Notes: generated by a model from the letters alone, not told the origin. Positions 44,604 through 53,969 are shown, numbered from the stretch's first letter. The stretch: 64,000 bases of DNA from Actinomycetota bacterium (GCA_017856115.1 JAFMFM010000003.1:21519-85518), one strand, 5' to 3'. Numbers and translations: made by a program.

Positions 44604-46607
44604 ATGGCCATCATCGAACGCCCTGCTCCAGGAACCACCGTTCCCGCATTGACGCCAGCAGCGCCAGCCATCACCCCTTCGCGCACGTACGGAGCCCTTC
44701 GTCGCCCGGTGGCCACCACCGGATGGAAGTCGTGGCTGTTCACCGTTGACCACAAGAAACTCGGGCTCATGTACGGCGCCACGGCATTGTTCTTCTTCAT
44801 CGTCGGCGGGCTCGAAGCGGTGCTGATTCGTCTTCAGCTGGCGGCTCCCGACGGCAAGGTCCTGAATGCCGACCTGTACAACCAAATGTTCACCATGCAC
44901 GCCACCACGATGGTGTTCTTGTTCGTTATGCCGATGGCGGCGGGTTTTGCGAACTACTTCGTCCCGCTCCAGATCGGTGCACGCGACGTGGCGTTCCCAC
45001 GAATCAATGCCTTCGGCTTTTGGTGCCTGCTCGCCGGTGGCATCGTCGTCAACTTGGCGTGGTTCCTCGGTGGCGCTGCCGACGGCGGATGGTTCATGTA
45101 CGCACCCAACTCCGGACCGGTGTTCTCGCCCAGCAAAGGCGTGGATTTCTGGACGCTTGGTTTGCAGATTGCCGGCATTGCGTCACTGACCGGCGCCATC
45201 AACCTGATCGTCACCGTGCTCAACATGCGCGCGCCGGGTATGACGCTCATGAAGATGCCGGTGTTCACGTGGATGATCACGGTCGTGCAGTTTCTCCTGC
45301 TCTTTGCAGTGCCGGTCATTACCGTCGCACTCTTTCTGCTTACGTTCCAGCGCAGTTTCGGTGCGCAATTCTTCGACGTCGCGGCTGGTGCCGACCCGTT
45401 GTTGTGGCAGCACTTGTTCTGGATCTTCGGTCACCCCGAGGTGTACATCCTGATCCTGCCGTCGTTCGGCATCATCTCGGAAGTGTTGCCGGTGTTCAGC
45501 CGTAAGCCGTTGTTCGGCTATCCGTTCGTGGTGTTCTCGGGCGCGGCAATCGGCTTCGTTGGCTGGGGTGTCTGGGCGCACCACATGTTTGCCTCGGGTT
45601 TGGGGCCGGTATCCGTGGCCGTCTTCTCACTCGCCACGATGGCCATCGCGGTTCCCACTGGTGTGAAGATCATCAACTGGACGCTCACCATGTGGGGTGG
45701 CAAGTTGGTGTTCACCACGGCGATGAAGTTTGCGATCGGTCTTGTGGTGCTCTTCACCATCGGCGGACTCTCTGGAGTCACCCACTCGGTTGCTCCGAGT
45801 GACACGCAGCAAACCGATACGTACTACATCGTGGCCCACTTCCACTACGTGCTCTTTGGTGGAGCCATCTTCGGGATCTTCTCGGGTTTCTACTATTGGT
45901 GGCCCAAGATGTTCGGCAAGATGCTGAACGAGCGTCTCGGTTCCTGGAACTTCTGGCTGATGGTGATCGGAATGAACATGACCTTCGGACCGATGCACAT
46001 CCTGGGTCTGCAGGGCCAGCCGCGCCGCATGTACGTGTGGACCGAGGCCCGAGCCGGGGAAGGTTTCTTCAACCTTGGCTTCTGGAATCTCATCGCATCG
46101 ATTGGCTCGCTGATCCTGACGGTGGGTATCGGACTGTTCCTCATCAACGTCGTGGTGACTGCACGGAGCAAGGTGCGTGCTCCACTCGACCCCTGGAACG
46201 CACGCAGTTTGGAATGGATGACCTCGAATCCGCCCAAGGAGCACAATTTCGACTCCATTCCCCATGTGCATCACTTGGATGAGTTCTTCCACCGTAAGTA
46301 CGAGGAAGATCCGACTACGCACTCCATGCGAGAAGTTGCGAGCGCCGAGGACGTGTTGGCAGAACTCGAACGAAATGCCGACCAGCACATCCACATGCCG
46401 TCACCCTCGTACTGGCCGTTGGTGCTGGCTTGCGGAATGCCGTTCGTAGCGCTCGGAGTCATCTATTCGATTCCAGTGGCAATCGCTGGTGGACTCATCA
46501 TGCTGTATGCGTTGTACGGCTGGGCATTGGAGCCATCAACTGCTCCGGAAAGCGACTTTGATGCTCCGTCAAGCAATGGTCATGCGGTAGGGGCATCACA
46601 TGGCTGA
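44604..46607 (+). CDS. ctaD: Cytochrome c oxidase subunit I
   Basis: This is the catalytic subunit, reducing oxygen at heme a3-CuB and pumping protons. The 667-residue protein keeps all ligands: His99 and His414 for heme a, His412 for heme a3, His277, His326 and His327 for CuB, and Tyr281 in GHPEVY. Lys355 in TGVKIINW marks the K channel. An extra C-terminal part (about 560-667) includes a histidine-rich cytosolic stretch and a final hydrophobic pair. It overlaps ctaE by 8 bases. It serves as the reference for reading the degenerate copy at 40112. Confidence 0.98.
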   Translation: MAIIERPAPGTTVPALTPAAPAITPSRTYGALRRPVATTGWKSWLFTVDHKKLGLMYGATALFFFIVGGLEAVLIRLQLAAPDGKVLNADLYNQMFTMHATTMVFLFVMPMAAGFANYFVPLQIGARDVAFPRINAFGFWCLLAGGIVVNLAWFLGGAADGGWFMYAPNSGPVFSPSKGVDFWTLGLQIAGIASLTGAINLIVTVLNMRAPGMTLMKMPVFTWMITVVQFLLLFAVPVITVALFLLTFQRSFGAQFFDVAAGADPLLWQHLFWIFGHPEVYILILPSFGIISEVLPVFSRKPLFGYPFVVFSGAAIGFVGWGVWAHHMFASGLGPVSVAVFSLATMAIAVPTGVKIINWTLTMWGGKLVFTTAMKFAIGLVVLFTIGGLSGVTHSVAPSDTQQTDTYYIVAHFHYVLFGGAIFGIFSGFYYWWPKMFGKMLNERLGSWNFWLMVIGMNMTFGPMHILGLQGQPRRMYVWTEARAGEGFFNLGFWNLIASIGSLILTVGIGLFLINVVVTARSKVRAPLDPWNARSLEWMTSNPPKEHNFDSIPHVHHLDEFFHRKYEEDPTTHSMREVASAEDVLAELERNADQHIHMPSPSYWPLVLACGMPFVALGVIYSIPVAIAGGLIMLYALYGWALEPSTAPESDFDAPSSNGHAVGASHG

Positions 46608-47193
46608 TACCGCAACCCACGAGGCTCACGTCACCAGCACGGGTCTTTCCAATGTGAAGCTCGGAATGTGGTTGTTCCTGGGCTCAGAGTGTCTGTTGTT
46701 CGGTGGGCTGATCTCCACGTACATGCTCTATCGCGGTCGGGTCTCCAATGGTCCGACACCCGAGCAGATCTACGACATTCCGTTCACCTCGGTGAGCAGT
46801 TTCGTGTTGCTGATGAGTTCGCTCACCATGGTGTTGGCGGTGGCTGCCGCCCACAAGAAGGATGACCGTGGGACGAATCTGTGGTTGACCGTCACCGCAC
46901 TTCTCGGTGCCACCTTCGTCGGTGGTCAGGTGTACGAGTTCACGGCGTTCTACAACGAGGGTCTCGGCTTCACCACGAGTCTGTTTGGGTCCAGTTTCTA
47001 CACCTTGACGGGATTCCACGGGGTACACGTGACCGTCGGCATCATCATGCTGATGGCGCTCGTCGCGATCAACAAGCGCAGCAGGGTTCCCGGCAGCAAA
47101 TCCGAAACCGTGGAGATGATCGGTTTGTACTGGCACTTCGTCGACATCGTATGGATCATCATTTTCACCCTCGTCTACCTGATTCCGGTGTGA
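46600..47193 (+). CDS. ctaE: Cytochrome c oxidase subunit III
   Basis: This is the third core subunit, which stabilises subunit I and supports proton uptake. The 197-residue form has five TM helices (short actinobacterial type), with LGMWLFLGSECLLFGGL, FYTLTGFHGVHVTVGII and YWHFVDIVWIIIFTLVYL. ATG 46600 lies within the end of ctaD. Subunit IV follows after 4 bases. Confidence 0.96.
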   Translation: MADTATHEAHVTSTGLSNVKLGMWLFLGSECLLFGGLISTYMLYRGRVSNGPTPEQIYDIPFTSVSSFVLLMSSLTMVLAVAAAHKKDDRGTNLWLTVTALLGATFVGGQVYEFTAFYNEGLGFTTSLFGSSFYTLTGFHGVHVTVGIIMLMALVAINKRSRVPGSKSETVEMIGLYWHFVDIVWIIIFTLVYLIPV

Positions 47194-47197
47194 TCCA

Positions 47198-47530
47198 ATG
47201 ACCACCGACACCACTCACGACACCGATTCAGCACACGGTACGGACCACGCCGTCGAGCACGGAATGTCCACTCGTGGGTACATCAACATTGCGCTCATCC
47301 TGGCGGCGATCACCGCGCTGGAGGTTTCCACGTACTACGTGGACTTCGGGCCGTTGTTCCTGCCCGCACTTCTCATCATGATGGTGGTGAAGTTCTTCAT
47401 GGTGGTGAGTTACTTCATGCACCTGAAGTTCGACAACAAGCTGTTCAGTTGGCTGTTCTATGCGGGCCTATTCTTGGCAGTTGGTGTGTACGTCGCCGCT
47501 CTGGCCACGTTCCATTTTTTCCTTCGCTGA
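47198..47530 (+). CDS. Cytochrome c oxidase subunit IV (CyoD/COX4-like)
   Basis: This is a small accessory subunit of the oxidase. The 110-residue protein has a His/Asp/Thr-rich N-terminus (about 1-25) and three TM helices. The middle one, LPALLIMMVVKFFMVVSYFMHLKFD, is the signature of prokaryotic subunit IV. It begins 4 bases after ctaE and ends 2 bases before ctaG. Confidence 0.9.
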   Translation: MTTDTTHDTDSAHGTDHAVEHGMSTRGYINIALILAAITALEVSTYYVDFGPLFLPALLIMMVVKFFMVVSYFMHLKFDNKLFSWLFYAGLFLAVGVYVAALATFHFFLR

Positions 47531-47532
47531 CC

Positions 47533-48465
47533 GTGGCCGCGTGGTCGCCGATGATGATTGCTGAGTCAGCCGACCTGTTGGTTAGCCCGTGGCGATTTCA
47601 GGCGCATCCCGAAGTATGGCTGTTGGTACTGTTCGTCGTTGCTTCGTGGTGGTATGCGGTTCGTTTCATCGCACCGCACACGCCCGAGGTTCGATCCGGT
47701 TCGCCGGCGGTGACGAAGCGACAAGGCTGGCTGTTCGTATCGGCGGTTGCGACGCTGTGGCTCGCGAGCGACTGGCCGATCCACGACATCAGCGAGGAGT
47801 ACCTCTACTCGGTACACATGTTCCAGCACATGGCATTGTCCTACTTCCTGCCGCTGTTGGCGGTTCTCGCAACACCGCTGTGGCTGTTTCGAGCGGTGCT
47901 CGGATCACCGCGAGCAGGTCGGGCGATTCGATGGTTGGCACAGCCCGTAATCGCCGGATTCATCTTCAACGTCGTCATCATCATCACCCACATCCCTGGG
48001 GTGGTGAATCAGAGCGTCTCTAATCCGTTGTTGCACTACTCGGTGCACGTTGCAGTGGTGCTCTCGTCATTGTTGATGTGGATCCCGATCGCCGCGCCGG
48101 ATCCGTTGATGCGAATTGGTTATGGCGGTCGCATGGTGTACTTGTTCCTCATGTCGGTGATTCCAACCGTGCCTGCCGCTTGGTTGACCTTTGCCGAAGG
48201 TGCGGTGTACAAGCACTACGACATTGCGGTGCGGGTGTGGGGACTCTCGGTTACCACCGACCAACAGATTGCAGGGGCGATAATGAAGACGGGTGGGTCC
48301 ATCTTCTTGTGGAGCATCATCGTGTTCCTGTGGTTCAAGCGCTTCATGGGGGGATATGGTCGGCAGCAGAGTTACCGACGAACACCCGACAAGACGCTCA
48401 CCTACGACGAGGTGACGAAGGCATTCGACCGGGTTCCCGCGGCACCAGAGCCCCACCGCGACTAG
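47533..48465 (+). CDS. ctaG: Cytochrome c oxidase assembly factor, caa3_CtaG family
   Basis: This multi-helix membrane protein is of the caa3_CtaG family, which supports copper-centre assembly in caa3 oxidases. The 310-residue product has about seven TM helices and family motifs: SDWPIHDISEEYLYSVHMFQH with conserved His, FIFNVVIIITHIPGVVN, and LLHYSVHVAVVLSSLLMWIPI. GTG 47533 follows the subunit IV stop by 2 bases. Gene order ctaC-D-E-IV-G is a complete oxidase operon. Confidence 0.92.
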   Translation: MAAWSPMMIAESADLLVSPWRFQAHPEVWLLVLFVVASWWYAVRFIAPHTPEVRSGSPAVTKRQGWLFVSAVATLWLASDWPIHDISEEYLYSVHMFQHMALSYFLPLLAVLATPLWLFRAVLGSPRAGRAIRWLAQPVIAGFIFNVVIIITHIPGVVNQSVSNPLLHYSVHVAVVLSSLLMWIPIAAPDPLMRIGYGGRMVYLFLMSVIPTVPAAWLTFAEGAVYKHYDIAVRVWGLSVTTDQQIAGAIMKTGGSIFLWSIIVFLWFKRFMGGYGRQQSYRRTPDKTLTYDEVTKAFDRVPAAPEPHRD

Positions 48466-48473
48466 GCAAAATC

Positions 48474-49217
48474 TCAGCCGTCGAAGCGGAACAATCGTGA
48501 AGCGATGATTGGTGCAACGATGGCCCACCCGAGCAGGTCGAGCCACACCCCACTTCCCGAGGCATAACTGAACCAAGCGTCGCTGGTTGCTCCACCAAGC
48601 GACGTGTGCATCGCCTCGGCTAGTGCACCAGAGGGAAGAATCCGCGCGATGAGGGCCATGGCATCGGGGAGTTCGTCGATTGGCACGATGATGCCACCAA
48701 CGGCGAGCAACGCCAGATACAGGCCATTCTGCGCCGCCAAGTTTGCCTCCGCCCGCAAACGTCCGGCGAGTGTCAATCCAATTCCTGCAAAGGCGGAGGT
48801 GCCGAGCACGATTGCCACAATCAGTTTCCACCACGTCACTACGCCGGGCGACCATCCCATGATCGAGGCGATGACGAGCAACACGGCAATTTGTGCCACT
48901 TCGACGATTGCAACCGACATGGCCTTGGCCCAGATGAGTCGCTCGCGACCGAGCGGCGTGGCACCAAGACGTTTCAGCACATGGTACGAGCGCTCGAACC
49001 CCGTGGCTATTCCCGTGCTCACCATTGCCGTGGACATGATGGACAACGTGAGGACCGATGACACCAGTCGCGAGAGGGACACGCTGTCGGGCAACACTTG
49101 CACGTTGCCGAAGAACACGAGGATGCCAACGGGAATCACCAAGATGAGCAGTAGTTGCTCGTAGTTGCGCAACAACGTGGTGAGCTCCATCCGTGTTTGT
49201 TGGACCACCAATTTCAT
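48474..49217 (-). CDS. ABC-2 type transporter permease
   Basis: This 247-residue protein has six TM helices of the ABC-2 exporter class (for example LLLILVIPVGILVFFG and LILLVIASIMGW-type AVLLVIASIMGWSPGV). Its ATG overlaps the ATPase stop (ATGA, 49214-49217). A similar permease/ATPase pair (Rv1457c/Rv1458c) lies by the heme-synthesis genes ctaA/ctaB in mycobacteria, so a link with heme or oxidase assembly is possible. The substrate is unknown. It is convergent with ctaG. Confidence 0.9.
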   Translation of the reverse strand: MKLVVQQTRMELTTLLRNYEQLLLILVIPVGILVFFGNVQVLPDSVSLSRLVSSVLTLSIMSTAMVSTGIATGFERSYHVLKRLGATPLGRERLIWAKAMSVAIVEVAQIAVLLVIASIMGWSPGVVTWWKLIVAIVLGTSAFAGIGLTLAGRLRAEANLAAQNGLYLALLAVGGIIVPIDELPDAMALIARILPSGALAEAMHTSLGGATSDAWFSYASGSGVWLDLLGWAIVAPIIASRLFRFDG

Positions 49218-49948
49218 CTGGTGACCTCTCGAACTACGTCTTCGAGTCGACGTTGACCGGAACGAAGGTTCTCAACGGTGTCGTCCAACACCACCTCGCC
49301 CTGATGGAGCACCACCGCATGTCGTGCAACCCGCTCCGCTTCATCGAGATCATGGGTTGCGAGAACCACGCAGCAACCCTTGGCGGTCAACTCGGCGATG
49401 ATGCCACGAATCATGTCGCGTCCATCCAGATCGACTCCCGCGGTTGGCTCATCGAGGAACGCGATATCGGGGTCGGCCGCGAGAGCGAGGGCCAAGGAGA
49501 ATCGTTGTCGCTCGCCACCCGAGAGACGACGCCATGTGGAGGATGCTCGATGTTGCAACCCCACCTGCTCAAGGACGCGTCGCGGTTCGACTCCACGGTC
49601 GTACAGGCGGCAGTAGTGACGAACGAGGGGAAACACACGTGCACTCGGTGCGATACCGCCATCCTGCAGCATGACGCCGATGCGGGCACGTGAGGCGTTG
49701 TCGATTTCCGCGATGTCCTTACCCAATACCCGAAGCGAGCCACTGGTTGCCTTTCGCAATCCTTCGCAGGCCTCCAGCGTGGAGGTTTTTCCCGCGCCAT
49801 TGCGCCCCAATATGGCGGTGACCTCACCGTGGCGCGCTTCAAACGACGCGGACCGTACCGCAGTGATGTCACCGTAGCGAATGACGAGGTCACGAACGGC
49901 AAGCGCGGTGTTGTTGATCGGCGTACTCACTACGAACACAGTAGACAT
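49214..49948 (-). CDS. ABC transporter ATP-binding protein
   Basis: This 244-residue ATPase powers the permease encoded next. It has Walker A ILGRNGAGKTSTLEAC, signature LSGGERQRFSLALAL, Walker B IAFLDEPTAGVD and the switch His in VVLATHDLDEAERV. It belongs to the CcmA/drug-export subclass. The start is ATG 49948 or GTG 49930; neither has a strong ribosome site. It diverges from serS across 40 bp. Confidence 0.92.
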   Translation of the reverse strand: MSTVFVVSTPINNTALAVRDLVIRYGDITAVRSASFEARHGEVTAILGRNGAGKTSTLEACEGLRKATSGSLRVLGKDIAEIDNASRARIGVMLQDGGIAPSARVFPLVRHYCRLYDRGVEPRRVLEQVGLQHRASSTWRRLSGGERQRFSLALALAADPDIAFLDEPTAGVDLDGRDMIRGIIAELTAKGCCVVLATHDLDEAERVARHAVVLHQGEVVLDDTVENLRSGQRRLEDVVREVTR

Positions 49949-49988
49949 CAAACTCGGTATACGAGGTACAGCACTAGCCTTGGCGAGC

Positions 49989-51290
49989 GTGATAGATGTC
50001 CGGTTGTTGCGAACACAACCCGACCTCGTGCGTAATGCCCTGCAGCGGCGCGCCAAACCCGAGGTGCTGGAACAACTGGATCACGCCATCCGACTCGATG
50101 TACGCCTTCGTGACATCGTGACCGAACGGGACGCGGCTCGTGCACGCATCAACGATTTGTCGAAGGAGGTCGGCGCATTGCGCCGTGAGAAGAAGGATGC
50201 CGAAACACTGATGTCGGAGAGTCGCGCCCTTGGTGATCGCGAGAAGGCGCTCGACGAGGAGTATGCCCAGGTGGAGGCGGTGTTGCGGGACGTACTGCTG
50301 CGCATTCCGAACATGCCACACCCCGAGGTAACGGACGGCACCAACAGCGACGACAACGTGGTCGCCCGTGGACCGTTGCAGATGCCAGAAACATTTGCCG
50401 ACCATCAGCGGGTACCGCACTGGGAAACGGGTCATGCCCTCGGCATCCTCGACTCCGAGCGTGCAGTAAAAATTTCCGGTGCCATGTTTACGATGCAACG
50501 TGGTCTCGGTGCCACCCTCGCACGCGCCTTGTGCCAATATGCGTTGGATCGGAATGCCGACGCCTTCGAGGAGATTCGTCCTCCGTCGTTGGTTTCCAGT
50601 GCCACGTTGACGGCAACCGGCCAGCTACCGAAGTTTGCGGATGACGCCTACAACATCGGTCGTGACGACCTGTGGTGTATCCCCACCGCCGAAGCGCCGC
50701 TCACCTCACTTCATGCCGGGGAGATCCTGGACGAGTCGAACCTCCCCGTTCGCTTGATGGCGTTTTCCCCGTGCTTTCGGCGGGAGGCGGGATCGGCGGG
50801 GCGGGACACCCGTGGAATGTTGCGCAGTCACGAGTTCGACAAGGTGGAAATTCTGGCGCTGACAACGCCGGAGAGTGCGCCAGCGATGTTGGAGGAATTC
50901 ATCGAACGAGTGACGAGCACCATTGCATCGCTGGGGATGCCGTATCGCCTGCTGGAGATTTGCACCGGAGATCTCGGCCAAAGCCATCACCGCAGTATCG
51001 ACGTCGAGGTGTATGCGCCGGGCTGTGATCAGTGGTTGGAGGTGAGTTCCATCAGCTGGTTCAGCGACTACCAGGCCCGACGGGGTGACATTCGTTTCCG
51101 TCGCGACGGCAAAAAAGGCACTGAATTCGTGCACACGTTGAATGCTTCCGCCCTCGCAGTACCGCGGGTCTGGGCGGCGATCCTGGAGAATTTCCGGAAT
51201 GCCGATGGTTCGGTCACCGTACCGAAGGCGTTGCACCCGTACATGCGTGGCGCGACCCTGATTCCCGTACCGACAGCCACCGCACGATGA
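49989..51290 (+). CDS. serS: Serine-tRNA ligase
   Basis: SerS charges tRNA-Ser (and tRNA-Sec). The 433-residue product has the N-terminal coiled-coil arm (about 30-100), motif 2 in FSPCFRREAGSAGRDTRGM followed by SHEFDKVEI, and motif 3 in HTLNASALAVPRVWAAILEN. GTG 49989 starts IDVRLLRTQPDLVRNAL, the usual N-terminus. Its stop overlaps pdxH (ATGA, 51287-51290). Confidence 0.97.
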   Translation: MIDVRLLRTQPDLVRNALQRRAKPEVLEQLDHAIRLDVRLRDIVTERDAARARINDLSKEVGALRREKKDAETLMSESRALGDREKALDEEYAQVEAVLRDVLLRIPNMPHPEVTDGTNSDDNVVARGPLQMPETFADHQRVPHWETGHALGILDSERAVKISGAMFTMQRGLGATLARALCQYALDRNADAFEEIRPPSLVSSATLTATGQLPKFADDAYNIGRDDLWCIPTAEAPLTSLHAGEILDESNLPVRLMAFSPCFRREAGSAGRDTRGMLRSHEFDKVEILALTTPESAPAMLEEFIERVTSTIASLGMPYRLLEICTGDLGQSHHRSIDVEVYAPGCDQWLEVSSISWFSDYQARRGDIRFRRDGKKGTEFVHTLNASALAVPRVWAAILENFRNADGSVTVPKALHPYMRGATLIPVPTATAR

Positions 51291-51922
51291 CGCTGCGCGA
51301 TCGCAGGGTGCAATACGAAACGGCCGGACTCGACCGTTCGGAGTTGTCACCCGATCCTGTTCGTCAGTTCACGACGTGGTACGAACAGGCTGCGGCAGCC
51401 GGAGTTGCCGAGCCGAATGCTTTCTCCTTGTCGACGATCGATTTTCGGGGTGCACCAAATGGTCGGATCGTGTTGGCGCGCGGGGTGGATGATCGTGGGG
51501 TTGCGTTCTACACCAACTACTCGAGTACCAAGAGTCGCGAGATTGCGGCGTCGATGATGGCCTCCGGTACGTTCGCGTGGTTGGACCTGCATCGCCAAGT
51601 GCGGTTTCGCGGTGATGTCGTGCAGATGAGCGGAGCGGCGAGCGACGAATACTTCGCCTCACGACCCCGTGAGTCGCAGCTTGGTGCATGGGCGTCGCCA
51701 CAGTCGGAGGTCATCGCCGATCGTTCCGTGCTTGAACAACGGTTGTCGGACGCTCGCCGTCGTTTCGGTGACGGTCCAGTCCAACGTCCGCCGGGATGGG
51801 GTGGCTGGTTGATCGTGCCGTCGGAATGGGAGTTCTGGCAGGGCCGTCCGAGTCGATTGCACGACCGGTTTCGTTATACGCGTTCAGATGCTGGTTGGGT
51901 GATCGAGCGGCTTGCGCCCTGA
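51287..51922 (+). CDS. pdxH: Pyridoxamine 5'-phosphate oxidase
   Basis: PdxH is an FMN enzyme that oxidises pyridoxine or pyridoxamine phosphate to pyridoxal phosphate. The 211-residue product has NAFSLSTIDFRGAPNGRIVL, FYTNYSSTKSREIA (FMN binding), SRPRESQLGAWASPQS, and the C-terminal signature PPGWGGWLIVPSEWEFWQG then RLHDRFRYTR. Its last 39 bases overlap the convergent poly-gamma-glutamate hydrolase gene. Confidence 0.96.
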   Translation: MTLRDRRVQYETAGLDRSELSPDPVRQFTTWYEQAAAAGVAEPNAFSLSTIDFRGAPNGRIVLARGVDDRGVAFYTNYSSTKSREIAASMMASGTFAWLDLHRQVRFRGDVVQMSGAASDEYFASRPRESQLGAWASPQSEVIADRSVLEQRLSDARRRFGDGPVQRPPGWGGWLIVPSEWEFWQGRPSRLHDRFRYTRSDAGWVIERLAP

Positions 51923-52531
51923 CGTTGTGGGGCGCCAGGTGCGCGCCGACTCCGCAAGCGCAGCAATGAGTGCACTGGTATGGGGCGTGGGGTGAGGACC
52001 TTCCCAGTCCCACCACAAAGGACTGGTACCGCGTACGCGGGGTGGGAGTTCGAGTTGCACGCCACCCATCGGCGGCACGTTCACCGGATTGTGCGGGTGG
52101 AGTCCCCGTAGTTCCTTGGGAATCTTGTCGAGGTCATCCTCCACCCCGTACGCCGGCAGGGCTCGTCGAAGGTGGACGGACGTGTGTGCGGCGAGTTGTC
52201 GATTGGTTCCACCCAACAACATCGTGGTAAAGAGCCCGCGGCGTCCGAATCCGTGCACGGTGATGACGACATCAACGTGTGCGAGGAAGGATGCGAGAGC
52301 GTCCGATTGTTCCGCAGTGAAGCGATGAGAGGGCACGTGTTGGCGCAACCCTGCCGGCTGGTGCACTCCGTAGTACGAAGAATTCGAGTCGAGTGCGGCT
52401 TGACGCGCAATGAGGTCGGTTCGTTCTTCCAGTGAGCCGCCATGAAACGCCATGAAGCCGAAACTGCCGCGCAACTCCACGACCTCTTCGACTCCGGGCT
52501 GGGCCAACAGATATGCCAGATTCATGGTCAT
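51884..52531 (-). CDS. Poly-gamma-glutamate hydrolase family protein
   Basis: This 215-residue protein matches the Gamma_PGA_hydro family (phage PghP and Bacillus relatives), zinc enzymes that cut poly-gamma-glutamate. Motifs seen are GSFGFMAFHGGSLEERTDLI with the metal-binding His, ITVHGFGRRG, LLGGTNRQLAAHTSVHL and GGVQLELPPRVRG. No signal peptide is seen, so it appears cytosolic. It is the last gene of a tlpA-ccdA-hydrolase operon (ATGA overlap at 52528-52531). Its substrate here could be a polyglutamylated cofactor or a capsule polymer. Confidence 0.85.
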   Translation of the reverse strand: MTMNLAYLLAQPGVEEVVELRGSFGFMAFHGGSLEERTDLIARQAALDSNSSYYGVHQPAGLRQHVPSHRFTAEQSDALASFLAHVDVVITVHGFGRRGLFTTMLLGGTNRQLAAHTSVHLRRALPAYGVEDDLDKIPKELRGLHPHNPVNVPPMGGVQLELPPRVRGTSPLWWDWEGPHPTPHTSALIAALAESARTWRPTTSGRKPLDHPTSI

Positions 52532-53370
52532 CGATTCGTGCTGCGACGACGAGTGATGAGAGCCGCCGCCAAGATGACGAGTCCACTTGTAACGGTGACT
52601 GACACTGCACCGATATCGGACAGGTTGTTGACAATCGTGGTTTGCCAGTTACCGAAGGTTTGCAGGACGCCACCTTGGTCGGTGCGTTCGGTGATGGCGA
52701 CGTACCAATACCAGGTGAGATACACACCGGTGATCAGGATCAATCCACTCGAGACGTGTGACACCACCGACATGACCCCCCTGCCCGCGCGAACGAGTGC
52801 CGTTTTGGCGAATGCCAACGACGTGGTGAGTGCCATCACGAACAAGGCCATCCCTGCCCCGTACATCACCACGCTGAACACCCCGGAAAGCACTCCATTG
52901 CGGGAGAAACTGCCGAGAATCGCCGTGGTGAGCAGTCCGATGGTGCACCCGATGGAGGCAACGGCATACACCATGCCGAACATGAACATGCCGCCGATGC
53001 GGCTACGTCGGGTGTCACCGTTGAACACCGGAATCCACAATCGAGGTCGCCAGCCGGACAACATCCGTACACCCATGACGATGAGAACGAGGCCCACCAC
53101 CAGTGCGGGGTACTTGGCATTGAGTTCGATCCAGTTGGTGAAGAGTCGTGAAACGGCCCCCACGAGGAGGAACACCACGAGGAAGCCTGCCGATACCGAC
53201 GAGCCGACCGATAGCGACCGTCGTACGCGGGTCGTCGCATCGGCATCATCGGCGACACTCAGATACGACACGAGATAAGCGGGAAGCAATACGAATCCGC
53301 ACGGGTTCACTGCGGCCAGGATGCCGAGGAGGAGTGAGTAGGTGAAACTCCCCTCGATGAAGGCAATCAC
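52528..53370 (-). CDS. ccdA: CcdA/DsbD-type transmembrane thiol-disulfide carrier
   Basis: CcdA moves reducing equivalents from cytosolic thioredoxin across the membrane. The 280-residue protein has six or seven TM helices, with the redox-active cysteines in ILAAVNPCGFVLLPAYL and in ASIGCTIGLLTTAIL. GTG 53370 overlaps the TlpA-like stop (GTGA). It probably reduces the partner TlpA-like protein, used in cytochrome c maturation or in oxidase CuA assembly. A cytochrome c domain is present in CtaC. Confidence 0.92.
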   Translation of the reverse strand: MIAFIEGSFTYSLLLGILAAVNPCGFVLLPAYLVSYLSVADDADATTRVRRSLSVGSSVSAGFLVVFLLVGAVSRLFTNWIELNAKYPALVVGLVLIVMGVRMLSGWRPRLWIPVFNGDTRRSRIGGMFMFGMVYAVASIGCTIGLLTTAILGSFSRNGVLSGVFSVVMYGAGMALFVMALTTSLAFAKTALVRAGRGVMSVVSHVSSGLILITGVYLTWYWYVAITERTDQGGVLQTFGNWQTTIVNNLSDIGAVSVTVTSGLVILAAALITRRRSTNR

Positions 53371-53918
53371 GTGGGAAACACCTCGTTGATCGCCAGGCTC
53401 AATGTTTCGGCAGTGACCTCGCCGGTGAGTTGGCGTCGAACGACACCACCGGCATCGATGAGTAGGGTCACCGGTGCAGTTGCGACGTTCATCGCGCTGG
53501 TGAGAGTTCCATCACGATCGAAGAAATTGTCGAACGTCGCGTTGTAGCGAGCTAGGAACGAACGGGCGGATTCGGTGGTATCGCTGATGTTCACGCCGAT
53601 GAATCGAATGTGATCGAATTTCGCATCCGCCGCAACCAGTACGGGGAATTCACGACGACACGGCTCGCAAGTCGAGAACCAGAAATTGACGACGAGCGGC
53701 GTCCCGAGCCACGTGTTGGTCGCAACGCGGTTGGCATCGTCATCCAATAATTCCACCGATGCAAGAACGCGGCCCTCCGATACCTTGTTGAGGGCGATGC
53801 TTCCAGCGGTGGTGTCGAGCAGGTACTCGTCCTCCTCGCCGTCGGAAAGAATCCAGCCACCGCCGAGCGCAATGACAAGTGCAAGTGACAGTGAGGCGAC
53901 AAAGAGCGGTCGACGCAT
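53367..53918 (-). CDS. TlpA-like membrane-anchored thioredoxin
   Basis: This 183-residue protein has an N-terminal signal anchor (about 4-24, RPLFVASLSLALVIALGGGW) and a periplasm-facing thioredoxin fold with active site STCEPCRREFPVL and cis-proline in NVATAPVTLLID. It resembles TlpA/ResA proteins that keep cysteines reduced for heme attachment or CuA loading. It is co-translated with ccdA. GTG 53924 is an alternative start. Confidence 0.9.
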   Translation of the reverse strand: MRRPLFVASLSLALVIALGGGWILSDGEEDEYLLDTTAGSIALNKVSEGRVLASVELLDDDANRVATNTWLGTPLVVNFWFSTCEPCRREFPVLVAADAKFDHIRFIGVNISDTTESARSFLARYNATFDNFFDRDGTLTSAMNVATAPVTLLIDAGGVVRRQLTGEVTAETLSLAINEVFPT

Positions 53919-53969
53919 GCGCACGAAGCGAGGCTACCGACGAGCAACATCTTCGGTAGCGTCGTCGAC

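Noticed and set aside
43317..44900. 527-codon open frame on the minus strand
   Set aside because: It lies opposite ctaC and the start of ctaD, which have clear homology, motifs and ribosome sites. Its composition (many His, Arg, Gln) is that of an antisense shadow in a GC-rich genome.
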